Below are positions 48,401 through 59,470 of a stretch of 64,000 nt of DNA, piece by piece. The stretch is taken from contig NC_092809.1 in the NCBI RefSeq assembly GCF_040954645.1, positions 62,624,141 through 62,688,140 on the forward strand, given 5' to 3'. Origin of the DNA: Diabrotica undecimpunctata (lineage: Eukaryota; Arthropoda; Insecta; Coleoptera; Chrysomelidae). How positions within the stretch are numbered: the stretch's first letter is position 1; every line of letters begins with the position of its first letter. The position numbers and the translations under genes were made by a program. Below the pieces are notes generated by a model. That model ran no database searches, had not been told where the DNA came from, and saw only the letters and a program-made list of their open reading frames with translations.

Positions 48401-51400
48401 TAGATTTCCCAACACCAAGTGTACTGCTAACTAACTAAACGGTCTTATCAACACTTTCACATAAACGTTTGTCTGTAAATGATTTAAAACAATTAAATAT
48501 TAATGTTTTTTCATTAACTGTTAGAGGACCAATTTTTCGGCGTTTACACGGCACTTCCAAATTTTCCATAATACTAGTATACACAATAAACTGCACCTTG
48601 CAACTGAAGTACCTACTTTTAGTGAACTGTTAAGAATTTTGAATACGCCACTTGGACCTTCCTATATACAAAATGGAAAAACCCACTATCACATTTTCTG
48701 TGGAATAAGTTTAGAAGGTAATTATCTAGTCAATTACTGTCGTAGATTCCTGGAATTAAAGAATTAAGTGTTTGATTGTTGAAACCCTTACTTCGTGGAA
48801 TGCACTCATTTCAGATAAAATAAAACGTTTTATTTTATCTAAAGAATTAAACTTTATTTTGCAAATAGATAAAATAAAACGTTTTATTTTATCTAAAGAA
48901 TTAAACTTTATTTTGCAAATAGGTAGGTACTTATTAAACTTTTATTGGTTATATATAACCAATAAAATAAACATCTTACATTTCTTGCAAATTCATTAGT
49001 ACCTGTTAACCTCCATCACTCCGACACTGGCAACCTTATTTAGGGATTAGTAAACCTCACAACTATTGTATTCTATTCTGCTCCAACCTTTATACCTGGT
49101 GGTCATACTCAATTTAAAATTGTTTTCCTATATACTTCTGTAAACTTGTTGACAAATATCTGTTTTTCATTGAGTCACCCATATCAACAGTTTAGGGATT
49201 TGCATACATAATTTATTGTTTTATTACTCTCTCATACATAAAAATACACTATAAAAAAAATACTTTTCTTGATTTTTATTCTTAACTTTTCTTTTAACTT
49301 TCAAAAGTATTTTTTTTTTGAAAATCTATTTAATTTTTAAGTATTAATACTATCACAGCTCGTGCTTTACATAATACAACTCTTTTGCGAATTTCCCGAA
49401 TTTCAGAAGGTACAAGTTGTTTTGAATATTACTAAAACATCGTCAATCGTCGTTTTATTGAAGTCTCGGAATTCTATTTTACTTTTTCTCAAAAGAAAAA
49501 GCTACAGTAATTATATTTGCCTATTTGTCTAATTTATAAAATTCTTATAAGACTTTTCAATTTTATTTTATTCATTTCCATAAGAATTTTATGTTTTTAA
49601 AACCGGACCTGATCTTTTTTCCAGTTTGAATAAATCAAACTGAAAAAAATCATGTTCGGTTTGTTTGTTAAAGGTTAAATTAAATGTTTGTTCAAAAAAA
49701 TTTAATTTTTGCAAGAAAAGTTCCATTTTTTACATCGATGGTTCACTTTGCTAAACTTTTAATTCAAATTTAATTAAAAATTAAGTAATCGTGTATGGAA
49801 AAAATAAATATTGCAATTTAAATTTCTATTTGTCTAATTTATAAAATTCTTATTAAAGTTTTAAAAACTGTATATGGGGTGAAATTTTTGCTATGAACAA
49901 AACAAACTAATTTGTTAAAGCTGGGCCTGATTTTGTTGTAGTTTGAATAAATCAGTTGATTAGGTGTCATTAGTGTAACGCTTGAACAACTATGTGACTC
50001 ATCCGACTTACCGTTCAAAATACAAACATTAGTAAATTAAACAATTTTTTTTACTGTTCAAAAGTTATAACGAATAAAAATTTCAGTCAAAATTTACAAC
50101 TCACCCTGTATATTATTAAACAATGGCAGCAGACACTTTTTAATGGTCATTTGTTATTCCCATAGGAGTCTCCACCTGAGGTAAGGGGTATGTACAGTTC
50201 CTTATGACGCACCCTGTATAATACTTTTTCAAATAAAATAATTATAAAATAAACAAAAAGAAAGAGTAATTAATATCGGGCCCAAATTAATTAGACCATC
50301 GCCCAAATCAGTAGTAAATATTTATTTATCCAATAAATTCTCTTGTATCATTTTTTTTTGGAAATTATATTATCAAGTGTGCGTTGAAAAAACAATTCAT
50401 GAAATTTATTAGTTGAGTGATTTAATTTTGTTGCTTGTCAAAATGGTACGCAGAAAGTGTTTATCTAACTATTTTGATCAATAGTAGACCCCATTGTTGT
50501 GGCCCAAACAAAGGACTTGCTGGACATAAAATTACACAAAATTTAACTATTCCTCATGGAGCTGTAATAAATATAATTTCATAATTTAAAATATTGGACA
50601 TGTTGAAAAAACTTGTCATACTTCACTGAAAGAGATGAGTGTGCTCTTCAGACACTTATTAAACAAGCTCACCGAACTATTTCTCGAGAATTCGCTGTAA
50701 CATGGGCCCATACTGTTCGTAGACCGATTAGAAAAGACACTTGTTTGAAGAGAATGAAAAAAATTAGATATGGATTCTACAAGTAAGTTTTTACAAGCCA
50801 CACTTATCTCATCTTAAATATTCAAACTTGTCATCTCACTTCACTCAAAGGAAAACCACTTCTTACAAAGAATCCAATTTTTAAGGGCAAAATAGCACTG
50901 GAACGTCAATGGAATTCAGTTATTTGGAGTGATGAAGCTAAATTTGAAGTCTGTGTTATTGATACACGAGTGAAGTAGTTTCAACATCCTCAACAAAATG
51001 GATTGACCAAATCACAAGAACTCTAAAAAACCAATGCCCTAGTTGAAAGAGATGACCAGAGACAGAATATGTATGGATATATAGAGATGGCCTATAAATA
51101 AACTGCCTCCGGAGGTCAAGATTGAAGAGAGAGAGAGAGAGAAAGAGGGAGAGAGATAATGCATAACACTTTATTTATGACACCTTAAGCTTTCTTTGTA
51201 CAGCACCTGTTTTTTATGATTATTATTACAGGAGAGTCTTTCTACTAGCTCTCTAACAGCAAAACTAAATCATAATATTAAAAAATTAACCAAACATATT
51301 ACAGAATGATAAAAATGTACAAAAAATGATACAAAAGAAATTAAAAACCAAACTAACAAGAATCAGGCAATCAAAAGATGGAAAACTCATAGCCTTACAC

Positions 51401-54354
51401 ATAACTGTAAACATAAGATTAAAAAGAAAGTTTACCTCTAATGCCTTAGCTATTGCACCAATCAGAAGCTGTTCTTTGCCTGCAATTGTACGAGAATGAT
51501 CCCGTAAAATTTTTGATAACTCCATCTCTATGGCACCACCACCGGCTACAACTGCGTCATTTTTAATAGTCCTTCTAACAATCATGATGGCATCATGTAG
51601 TGATCTGCAAACAAAAGGAAAACCAATTTTTTTTAACTGTATCTAAGTGATCATAATTCCAGTAGATTTATATAGAATGTTATAAAAAAACTCACCTTTC
51701 AGTTTCTTCTAAAAATTGTTCTGCTCCTCCACGTAAAATTAAAGTACATGTTTTGGCATTGGGACAGCCTTTAAAGAAGTTAAATCTGTCTCCTCCTATT
51801 TGTTTTTCTTCAAACAGCTCACATTTACCAAGTACAGAATCGTTGATGTCATTAACAGTGGTCATTACAGCACCTCCACATGCTTTCAGCGTACGTTTCA
51901 TATCATCTTCTTGAACACGACCAGCACAGAACATATCCCTGGAATATTTATAACAAATTTAGCTTTACTGTGGAAATAAAATTTTTTTCGCATATTAAAA
52001 ATAGAACCGGGCAGATATTTATGGTTTAGATATAAGAGAAACTTATATCTAAACAAAAACGAAACGATATCTAAACAAAAATGAACAAAAAAAAACAGAA
52101 GAGTATCAAAGAAATAAAAAAAGAATAAATTGTTGTTGGAATTGTTTGTTCCTTATGTTTCCTCTGCAAGTGTGGCAGGTATAGGGAAAAGTAATGCGAA
52201 ATCAGATGTAGATGTGATTTCATGTTTCTTATGCACAACCACCAATGATATTTCTTTAGTGTCTTAACAATAAATATATTAAACACTGCCATAAAAGTCA
52301 AATTAACAAAACAAAAACATTCCATGTAGAAGAATTTGTGATATGATACTTCTTCAAAACCATGAGAAATAGTGTATATTAACACAATATGTCCATTCCT
52401 TAGAAATAATGAAGGCAATATATATTGTATCAAAATGCTTTGTTAACTGACAAAATATGCAGTAAGTATCCCAGTGTGAAATAATGAATAAGTATTAACT
52501 AAAATGTTAATAATCACACACAATTTTTCAATGGTATACCACCTCCAGTCAACAGAGAGTTGTGAAAAACTACATAGGACATTAAATGAATACGCATTCA
52601 TCAAGGAAAGCAAGAAAAATTGGGACAAGTATTGTAGACTCCTCACATATTGCTACAACAGCACCCCTAACGCATATCATGGCTACATACCTTTTGAATT
52701 GTTGTATGATCGAAAAGTAAATTTGCCAGAAGATCTCACACAAGAAATTCAAACATGCTACAACTATTACTACTACATCTAAATTCGTTCAAATTCCAAA
52801 AGCCTAACTTGAAAGAACGAAATAAATTGCTTAAATTCCTACTAAATAGCTCAAAACGAGATATCCCAGGTTGGTTATTTTAGATACAAGTACAAGACGA
52901 ATTACGTCGGGATAGTTTCTTAACCCTTAACTTGACGGTGTGCACTCCAGGATACGTTATTTATTAAAATGTACTGCCTCTACATAAACTAAGTTTGCCG
53001 CGAGCTTTTAAACGTACCCTCTCCCTATAGCATTCGGCTAACCAATAAATTAATTTGAATGTCATACACAGAGTTTTGCCACAATCAGAGAGTGTTTTGT
53101 GTAGACGTGCTCAAAATGACTTCCAAAGAAAGTGCAAATTTGTGTCATTCGGTAAGTAAATTAATTTTTTATATGTTATTAGTTATTGTATGGATTGGTA
53201 AACTATAATTATAGTTAATTGGGTCTTCAACACATAATTGTATAAAATAATATTCATGATTTGTCTATAAACAAACAGATAGGATTACTTTGAAAAGTAG
53301 TATCTCCTAAGACACATTGCCAGTTAAGCAACAAGTTAGTTTGTATCTTGGGGTATACATTGGCAGGTACTGACGAAAATAGAATAAGTATCTTTTTGGA
53401 TACATTACCAGGTATACGGACAAATACTAATTGTATCTTATTAGATACTTTGCCCATTAGAAGATTAACAGAAAAGTGATAAAAACATTTGGTATATTAT
53501 ATAAGAAAATTGAAATACCCTGCCCATTAATTATCAAGCATTACAATGCACATATGGGTGGCGTAGATTTGGCAGATATGCTAGTTACGCTTTATCGAAT
53601 ACCTTTTAAAAGCCACAGGTGGTATCTTTCAATTTTTCCCAAATACTGGATATATGGGTCAATAACGCTTGGCTTTTATATCGCAGAGATAATAATTTCC
53701 TGGAGGACGAAGAAAATGGTATGGGTCTAAAGGAATTTAGAATATTACTTGTCGATTGCCTTCTATTGAAAAATAGAAAAAGGAGATCCGACGGAATTAA
53801 TACACCGAAAAAGAAGATTCGTACTCACGTCCAGAATATACCTGGAGAAGAGGTTAGAAAATATCTTTTTGGACACTTTCCAACTTTTACAACCAAAGGA
53901 CGATGTCGAAACTGTTGCAAAGGACAAACAACTATGAGTTGTTCAAAATGTAAAGCGAGGTTATGTTTAGTGGAATCCCGTAATTGTTTTTATGATTTTC
54001 ATAACTATTTTTTTTTATTTTTTAACAACTGATAATTATTACTTTTTACTTTTATTTTTTGAGAAGTTTTATTTGAAGTTTTAAATTTAAGCTGTAAAAA
54101 TAAATGTTTGATCATCTTTGTAGTTTATTTATAATTTTTAAATGTAAATGATTGATATTAATTGATCCAATATTATGTTTATGGTTTAAACCCCTACTTT
54201 ATGGTATCTGTTCATAATAATTGAAGTAAAACACAGTACCACAAAATGTAATGAAAACATTAAACAAATCTACAATTGTTTTTCTAAAAGTCTTGAAAAT
54301 GCTAAAGACCTTTAGCGAAACAATTGTAGATTTGTTTAATGTTTTTATATTTTG

Positions 54355-54431
<77 letters not shown>

Positions 54432-56219
54432 CGGTCCGGTAGGGATCTATGGGGGAGTATCACCGAGCCGCAGGCCCTTATCTCTTGCCGTACTGCTCCA
54501 CCATAGGCCGATCAGACACCAGCATATTCTAGTCTAAGCCGCAGATTCATCTAGAATTTTAAACTGCTGCGTTAGACTTTTTGTTTTTCTGTACAGGGAA
54601 CAGCGATTTTTGTGAAAATTTGATAATTTTCATTTAATTCAATGACCCAATATTATTTAATATATTGGTCCAAACGACAAATATACATCTTTGCAATGTA
54701 TCTTTCTAGATACGGAGGTATTTTTCTAATAACCTGGCAATGTATCTATTGGTCATCAGTACTTGTTTTATGGCATTCCTGGCAATGTGTCTTGCGAGAT
54801 ACATTGTAATGTACGGTACGCCTAGCAGTGTATCTTATGAGATACAATGTCAATAAAATGTCAAAAAAATTAAAATAGAAACAAAAATGTAATTGACTCT
54901 GAAAATGGAGCCCTCTAAAGATAATATTCAGTAAGCAATAACACTTTTCTTACAGCGGTTATGTGCGCGCCAAGTTAAGGGTTAAAGGGGTAAAAGTATC
55001 ACGCCTGAACTAAGAAAAATTATATATTTTATCTTTTATATATCCATTTATATATTTTAAATCAATTTTGTTTTGTTCATCACATGTTACAAAAATTACA
55101 TTAATTTAACTCTCAACATATATTTACTTTATATTAGAGAATATAAAGGATTAATTTTCTCACCTTAGGAACAAAAGTCTTACCTGTCAGCAAAGTATTG
55201 AGTAGCAACATCTCCTATGGGTAATTTGGACAAAACAACATTAGCTCCAGACTCATAAATTTTTTGAAGTTTATTGTAAAGAATTGTCCACTCTGCATCA
55301 ACAATTTTCTGATATTCTTTTACATTATCTACTCTTACTTCTGCATTATCTCTTTCAGCTTTAAGTTCCAATTCAATGTTTAAAAGGGCTATTTTACAAT
55401 CTTTGTATACCTTGGGTTGCATTTCAAATCCAGCATAAGAAAAAGTTTTCTTAAATGCTACACCTGCTACCAAAAGTGACTCCTCAAGACCTCCACCTTG
55501 TACCTTTTTGATACCAATCATATTGAGAGGTAGTAAATCATCTAGTAATAGAACAGCATCTACAACCATTTTAGAAAAGAAAGATCTTTGTTGATTAATT
55601 AATTTCGAGCTCATTGCTGTTGCAGCACACTTTTCCAATAGAGATCTAAATTCATCAGCATTTGATTTATTGATTTTAACAGATATTTCACTTATTTTCT
55701 CAAGGCAAATTTGAAACGATCTTCTGACTGCTTTTATTATTATTCTTGGATGAACACCCTCATCAACATAAGGCTTTATTTGTTTTAAAAACTCTCCTGC
55801 TAATAATACAACACTTGTTGTCCCATCCCCAACCTCTGCATCTTGTGACTTAGCAATATCGACCAAAGTTTTCGCAGCAGGGTGAACGATATCCAATAAT
55901 TTCAAAATAGTTGCCCCGTCGTTTGATATAGTGGCATTGCCTTGTCTCTGTACTATGAGCTTGTCCATACCTCTGGGCCCTAATGTTGTTCTTACAGCAT
56001 CCGTTACATTCTGGCAGGCATTTATGTTTGATATTAACTGAGGTTTGCCTTGTGATGAGTCAGTTCCCTCTTTTAAGAGTAATATTTGTGGTTGCTACAA
56101 AAGAAAAATTAAAAAAATCAAGCAATGCCGACACGACTAAAGTTGACTTATTTACTTAAATAAAAAAGTGCAAGTATATTTTATGTTGTAATATCAATAT
56201 TTATCGTACTTACCATCAT
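42202..56219 (-). CDS. CCT7: T-complex protein 1 subunit eta (CCT7), five exons, complete
   Basis: Exons on the minus strand: 56214-56219, 55184-56094, 51696-51938, 51436-51604, 42202-42495. Joined they give 540 codons plus stop (1623 nt); the family is about 540 residues. All junctions have GT-AG borders and agree in phase. CCT7 is one of eight subunits of the cytosolic TRiC/CCT chaperonin, which folds actin, tubulin and other proteins using ATP. Visible hallmarks: [19 protein letters not shown] at the N-terminus, [37 protein letters not shown] (ATP site), [19 protein letters not shown] in the apical domain, [34 protein letters not shown] and a short Gly/Arg tail. No defects seen. Exon 1 codes only two Met codons. 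Introns 2 (3.2 kb) and 4 (8.9 kb) are full of transposons. Confidence 0.98.
43785..44700 (+). pseudogene. IS630/DDE_3-type transposase relic
   Basis: Starts near 43785 ([18 protein letters not shown]), then HTH-like [33 protein letters not shown], and [11 protein letters not shown], a damaged form of the [11 protein letters not shown] motif seen intact at 48020 in the related element. Later [20 protein letters not shown] corresponds to [17 protein letters not shown] there. Numerous stops, and an 89-bp internal duplication. Confidence 0.7.
44145..44324. repeat. 89-bp tandem duplication in the transposase relic
   Basis: AATCAGAACTATGCGCGAAA starts at 44145 and again at 44234; both copies run through AAAAAGTGTGTTATTAGAAA and GAAATTATTGTGTGGAGAAG, differing in A-run length. 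Confidence 0.9.
44866..45209. repeat. Foldback element, arms of about 145 bp
   Basis: TAACAATAAAACACTGAAAAC...AAAGTGTAAATG reverse-complements 45066-45209. The arms carry GCATACCAAAAATAGATC and CTGTTTCGGC. Upstream (44760-44840) is ATTAGGGTTCATCAGAGATAG-like sequence that often marks Penelope ends. Confidence 0.75.
45250..45660. repeat. Repeated GACGTTT.GATCTCTAT motif, both orientations
   Basis: TTTAATTTACTGACGTTT(A/C)GATCTCTAT...AGAGACCGTTTT occurs at about 45330 and 45465, with an inverted counterpart near 45610 (AACGGTCTTTGGATATAGAGATCGAAACG). Looks like Penelope-type terminal sequence. Confidence 0.6.
47231..48569 (-). pseudogene. IS630/DDE_3-type transposase, nearly intact
   Basis: Starts at 48569 ([20 protein letters not shown]), helix-turn-helix [19 protein letters not shown] with a stop just before it, then a second DNA-binding part ([19 protein letters not shown]). 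The catalytic domain has [13 protein letters not shown] (first Asp), [13 protein letters not shown] (second Asp) and [14 protein letters not shown] (third residue Glu), followed by an acidic tail [13 protein letters not shown] one-base frameshift near 48050 splits it in two ORFs (48033-48356 and 47231-48067). Two lesions only, so it decayed recently. Cut-and-paste transposition is the family role. Confidence 0.85.
48813..48920. repeat. Two tandem 54-bp units, each with a perfect 28-bp palindrome
   Basis: AGATAAAATAAAAC and its exact reverse complement form the palindromes at 48813-48840 and 48867-48894. Unit period 54 bp, no mismatch between units. Confidence 0.95.
50440..51010 (+). pseudogene. 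Tc1-type transposase relic
   Basis: Frame-shifted pieces: [39 protein letters not shown] and [17 protein letters not shown], the last being the first catalytic Asp region (WSDESKFE) of Tc1 transposases. Upstream and downstream parts are missing. Confidence 0.65.
51127..51158. repeat. (GA)n microsatellite
   Basis: Short purine run in CCT7 intron 4, next to LINE-like sequence ending CTGCCTCCGGAGGTCAAG. Confidence 0.85.
51436..51604 (-). CDS. CCT7: CCT7 exon 4
   Basis: From [19 protein letters not shown] to the Glu of KALE, donor GTAAAC, acceptor TTTGCAG. Confidence 0.97.
51696..51938 (-). CDS. CCT7: CCT7 exon 3
   Basis: Completes [11 protein letters not shown], contains [19 protein letters not shown], ends at EETER with donor GTGAGT. 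Confidence 0.97.
52504..52782 (+). pseudogene. Ty3/gypsy integrase fragment (CCT7 intron 2)
   Basis: [38 protein letters not shown] and [17 protein letters not shown] match the integrase core C-terminal part (consensus YHPQ.TG..ER.HRTL). Element rest absent. It is a different family from the gypsy at 22-33 kb. Confidence 0.75.
53117..53152 (+). CDS. Possible first exon of the piggyBac transposase
   Basis: [12 protein letters not shown] followed by donor GTAAGT. It sits inside the element, ahead of the C-terminal coding part. The exon it would join is deleted. Confidence 0.4.
53476..54030 (+). pseudogene. piggyBac transposase, C-terminal part
   Basis: [20 protein letters not shown] (third catalytic Asp), then [14 protein letters not shown]; a frameshift near 53650-53720 leads to [12 protein letters not shown] and later [36 protein letters not shown] and [13 protein letters not shown], the zinc-binding tail. 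The first two catalytic Asp regions are deleted. Confidence 0.85.
54250..54600. repeat. Hairpin, (TA)n tract and GC-rich fragment
   Basis: GAAAACATTAAACAAATCTACAATTGTTT (about 54252-54280) pairs with AAACAATTGTAGATTTGTTT (about 54319-54338). (TA)n at 54361-54430, then a GC-rich block beginning CCCGGTCCGGTAGGG that looks like a fragment of another element. Inserted in the piggyBac. Confidence 0.75.
55184..56094 (-). CDS. CCT7: CCT7 exon 2
   Basis: 911 bases: [19 protein letters not shown] through [11 protein letters not shown], acceptor TTTGTAG, donor GTAAGA. It holds most of the equatorial and apical domains. Confidence 0.97.
56214..56219 (-). CDS. CCT7: CCT7 exon 1 (coding part, two codons)
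   Basis: ATGATG directly before the donor GTAAGTA. The double Met start matches the known MM start of CCT7 orthologues. Confidence 0.9.
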
Positions 56220-56793
56220 TGTGTGAGTGGAAAGTTATGAAATATTACTTTAATTCAAAATTATAAAATATAAAATTTTCACGTGCAAGACTAAACCACA
56301 GGCCACACCAAACGTCAAGATGTCAAGAAGAATAAAGAACAGTGTCGCCAACTATTCCTACGCAACATTCACAGACGATGTATCAACTGTTCAACTTTAA
56401 AAACCTTTAAAACTATATAAATACAAAAATGTTTGATACAGTAAAAGTTATTTTAATTATCCATCAATTTTTTTCTATTTTATATTCAGAAAACTTTTGA
56501 AATATATTTTTGCTACAATAAAATTGAATTAGTAATCGAATAAGCAGTTGCGCACTCATCTTCTCATTCGATTTAAATTAACCAATAGCAGAGCAAGATG
56601 ATTAGATGTATCATACCCGACCGACGACCCGACCCGACCACCCCGACCGACTTTGAATTGCATTTGTCTAGTCACTGTCTTCTCTTGGAATTCTCAGTTT
56701 CTCAGTGCTGGATTTGTTTGTTTGTGTCGTAAGAAATAAAGATACCGGTTTAGCAGATATTTCTGTATTTAGTAGATACAAAGAAAAGTAAAA
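56220..56793. promoter_or_regulatory. Divergent promoter region between CCT7 and the secreted-protein gene
   Basis: 574 bp separate the two start codons, which point away from each other. It has an ACCAATAG box near 56580, a CGACCCGACC-rich stretch near 56630, and the head-to-head layout often seen for housekeeping genes with shared promoters. Confidence 0.6.
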
Positions 56794-56858
56794 ATGCGGA
56801 ATTATCTGCTTTTATTCTTATTATGCAGTATTTATACAGTTAATTGCGATTTTGTGCG
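56794..56858 (+). CDS. First coding exon of a secreted-protein gene
   Basis: ATG starts MRNYLLLFLLCSIYTVNCDF, ending at donor CG|GTAAGT after 65 bases. The hydrophobic core followed by small residues and Cys is a standard signal peptide, cut probably near the VNC-D boundary. The rest of the gene is not recognisable in the window; its first intron would extend beyond the LINE at 58.7-62.6 kb and may leave the window. Product unknown. Confidence 0.7.
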
Positions 56859-58660
56859 GTAAGTATTATTTTACCTATTCTATTTAATTATAAATAAATC
56901 TAAAATATTTAATGTTTTTACTTATGTATTTTTTACTATTACGATTTTTTAAGGATTTTACTTCAGTATTTATTGTATCCATATTAAAAACGAAAATTAA
57001 ATTTCTTTATTCATAATGTGCCTGATCAAATTAGCTTTTTTGCTGAATCAATAAAAATACTTAAGATTTAATTACACCTTGTATATTAAATATAAATAAA
57101 ATTACATATAAATGTATCAATATTAAAATTAAAGATTAAATAATAAAACTGATGGGTTCTACCAGGAGTATTATGTATGTGGCAAAATTTTCATATTTAC
57201 AAAATATTCATTCACTGAGGAACCCTTAGTTTCTTAGCTCTACATAAATATTTTGCGCTACCAGTGGTCTTTTTCCACCTTATTTTAGTTGAAAATATAG
57301 GTATTCGAACTGTAATTTGAAGTAGTCATCATTATAGTGTTTGTCTTATCTAAGTCGAAAGGATGAACGTAGATCCAGCAATTCACATATTTTCAGATTT
57401 TGAGCTAGTCTAGTTTATCAAACCTTTGTTGTAATGATGGTCCTACATTACAATTGCCTTTGTGAGGTCTCCTTGCCAATAGTAACGCTTCCAGTTTAAA
57501 TACTTAACGTTTTTATTTGGTATATAATTTATTTTTATGAACAGTCTGTGATCTAAAATATCTACAGAAAGAAATGAAGAGGCTTTGTGAAGGAGGTCAA
57601 AACCCTCAAAGTGGTATTCAGCAATCAAAAGTAAGTAAGTGTAGGTTTGTTACAGCTAGAATACCTAATTGGATATTTGTATAAATGTCTCTTTGCTTTG
57701 GGGTCTTTATTCAGGATTTCATCAATTAAGCCCAAGAAAGCAACAACTTCAGTCTGGAACACAGACAGCGCTGGTTTAACCACGGGTCTTTGCGGGGCTG
57801 AAACACCGAGCAGTTGAAGGTTCCCGGGCGGGTGCTGTTCCGAAATTATATGCTTATGGTAAATTGATGAAGTTGTTAGGCAAATTAAGTCAAACAAATA
57901 TTATTCTATAAGTGAAGATTCAACACATGACATAACACACCATGACTAATTAACAGTGATTTTGAGATATTGTAACAATAAAGGCAATCCTGTTTAAATA
58001 TTCGTGGGATTTTAGTCAGTCTTACGACAATGCCAGTAATATGAGTGGCTTGGTAATAAGTATTCTGGTTTGGAATCTGGTTGGTACAAGCTACATTATC
58101 TACAATTTTTTCTCTATGGGAATTAGGTTTTGGCGGTCAGACTATTTGGACGTGTGTAGTGTCGCTCCGAAACTAAATTCCAATTTTGGGTGGTTTCGAG
58201 TGTAATCTGCATGCAAATTAGTGTAAACTGTATTTAAAAAGGACCTTTATGTAAGTAAATAATCAGTTATCTGATTTTGAACTGTATTAAATTAATAGTT
58301 AGTTTTAATTGCCCTACGGATACTTAAAAGTGAAACTTCTGAGTGGTCGAAACGAGTTGAGCTTTTTGCGCTGGACGGGTGATTAAGAACGATAAACAAT
58401 AATAATTATCAACAAAAAGAATAGGTATGTTATTCAGGTTTCGGTAAAACTATACAGAATTATAAAGGCTGAATTTATTTGCTGTTTTGATATTGATTGT
58501 ATTTTTGTATTTACAAGTGGTAGAAGTCGAAACTGGTTAGGATCGAGAATAATTGCTAAAATTTAACTGTAGAGGTAGGCGCGGCGCTTGTCGAGATCCG
58601 TAACCGTTACTTATAATATTTATATTTATAAATACTTTAATTATTTGAATAAAAAGAAAG
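56859..58660. other. Probable first intron; decayed repeat sequence
   Basis: No host exon found. A minus-strand ORF (57625-57897; SEQHPPGNLQLLGVSAPQRP, FLGLIDEILNKDPKAKRH) has a coding-like look and may be a retroelement fragment. The GTAAGTAAG string at 57611 resembles the LINE tail at 62551. 57950-58660 seems to be the 5' untranslated part of the following LINE. Confidence 0.4.
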
Positions 58661-59470
58661 ATGGCGGATGGTAAGGTTGATGAAGATGGCAAAAGAAAAA
58701 ACAAAGAGGAGATAGACATATTTAGCAGGAGCAGAAAAGTGAGCCGAACGCCAGACACGTCGAAACCAACAACGAATGAAACCAGCAGCCAGAACGAAAT
58801 GATGGAACTAATGAGAGAAATAGCAAGCGATAATAAAAAAAAAAACAAGGATCTGGAAGAGATAAAAAATACAATGGGTAATATGATTGAGGAACTAAAA
58901 GAAATTAGGAAGGAAAATAGTGAATACAAATTGCAAATGGAAGAAATAATAAGAGAAACTGAAAATCTAAAGAAAGAAATGACAATGATGAAACAAAAAA
59001 TAGATAAAATAGAAATAGCCTTGGAAGCATGTCAGAAAGAAAAGAAGAAAAATAACCTAATAATGAGAGGCTTACCAATAGACACAATAGAAGTAGAGCA
59101 ACTGGAGAACTTCATAGAAACAAAAATGGGAGTAAAATCAGAAATAAATAGGATACAAAAGATAAATGAAACAATGTGTGTTATCGAATGTAAAAAATTC
59201 GAAGATAAAATGAAAATACTGAAAGCCAAGGGTAAACTAATAAACTATAAGCAACATAGAGTATATATAGAATGTGACCTAACATTAAAAGAGATAGAGA
59301 TACAAAGAAATCTTAGGAAGATAGCAGCAGATGAAAAGACTAATGGGAAAAGGACAAAAATTGGATATGGTTTCATAATTATAGAAGGCATTAAGTGGAA
59401 ATGGAATCAAAAAACAAGCCGGATAGAAAAAATAACATACAATACAGAACCAACTGGTTCAAAAAACTAG
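58661..59470 (+). CDS. LINE ORF1 protein (coiled coil plus RNA-binding region)
   Basis: 269 codons, intact. Residues 50-130 form a long charged coiled coil (MMELMREIASDNKKKNKDLE and onward), then KNNLIMRGLPIDTIE and VYIECDLTLKEIEIQRNLRK, the order seen in L1-type ORF1 proteins (coiled coil, RRM-like, C-terminal domain). No zinc knuckle. It would trimerise and bind element RNA. Confidence 0.8.
   Translation: MADGKVDEDGKRKNKEEIDIFSRSRKVSRTPDTSKPTTNETSSQNEMMELMREIASDNKKKNKDLEEIKNTMGNMIEELKEIRKENSEYKLQMEEIIRETENLKKEMTMMKQKIDKIEIALEACQKEKKKNNLIMRGLPIDTIEVEQLENFIETKMGVKSEINRIQKINETMCVIECKKFEDKMKILKAKGKLINYKQHRVYIECDLTLKEIEIQRNLRKIAADEKTNGKRTKIGYGFIIIEGIKWKWNQKTSRIEKITYNTEPTGSKN

Larger units (their letters stand above)
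46225..50220 (-). mobile_element. Long-inverted-repeat transposon with DDE_3-type transposase (CCT7 intron 4)
   Basis: Outer arms (about 46230-46790 and 49540-50220) are reverse complements at low divergence: AATTGTACATAC, CATTTGATATTC-like, AATGACCATTAAAAAGTGTC and TATACAGGGTGAATTTTTAC each recur inverted. The transposase gene lies in the middle, same strand as CCT7. It inserted in the intron without touching splice sites. Confidence 0.75.
52924..54981 (+). mobile_element. piggyBac element with TTAA duplication (CCT7 intron 2)
   Basis: Terminal repeats CCCTTAACTTGACGG (52924) and its near-complement CGCGCCAAGTTAAGGG (ending 54981), flanked by TTAA at 52920-52923 and 54982-54985. Both subterminal regions hold several copies of hairpins of the type TATCT....AGATACATTGCCAG. 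Internal sequence is partly deleted and carries a later (TA)n/hairpin and GC-rich insertion near 54250-54600. Confidence 0.95.

Noticed and set aside
57625..57897. Minus-strand 90-codon ORF as a host exon
   Set aside because: Coding-like residues, but no splice signals and no recognised domain; more likely a retroelement fragment.
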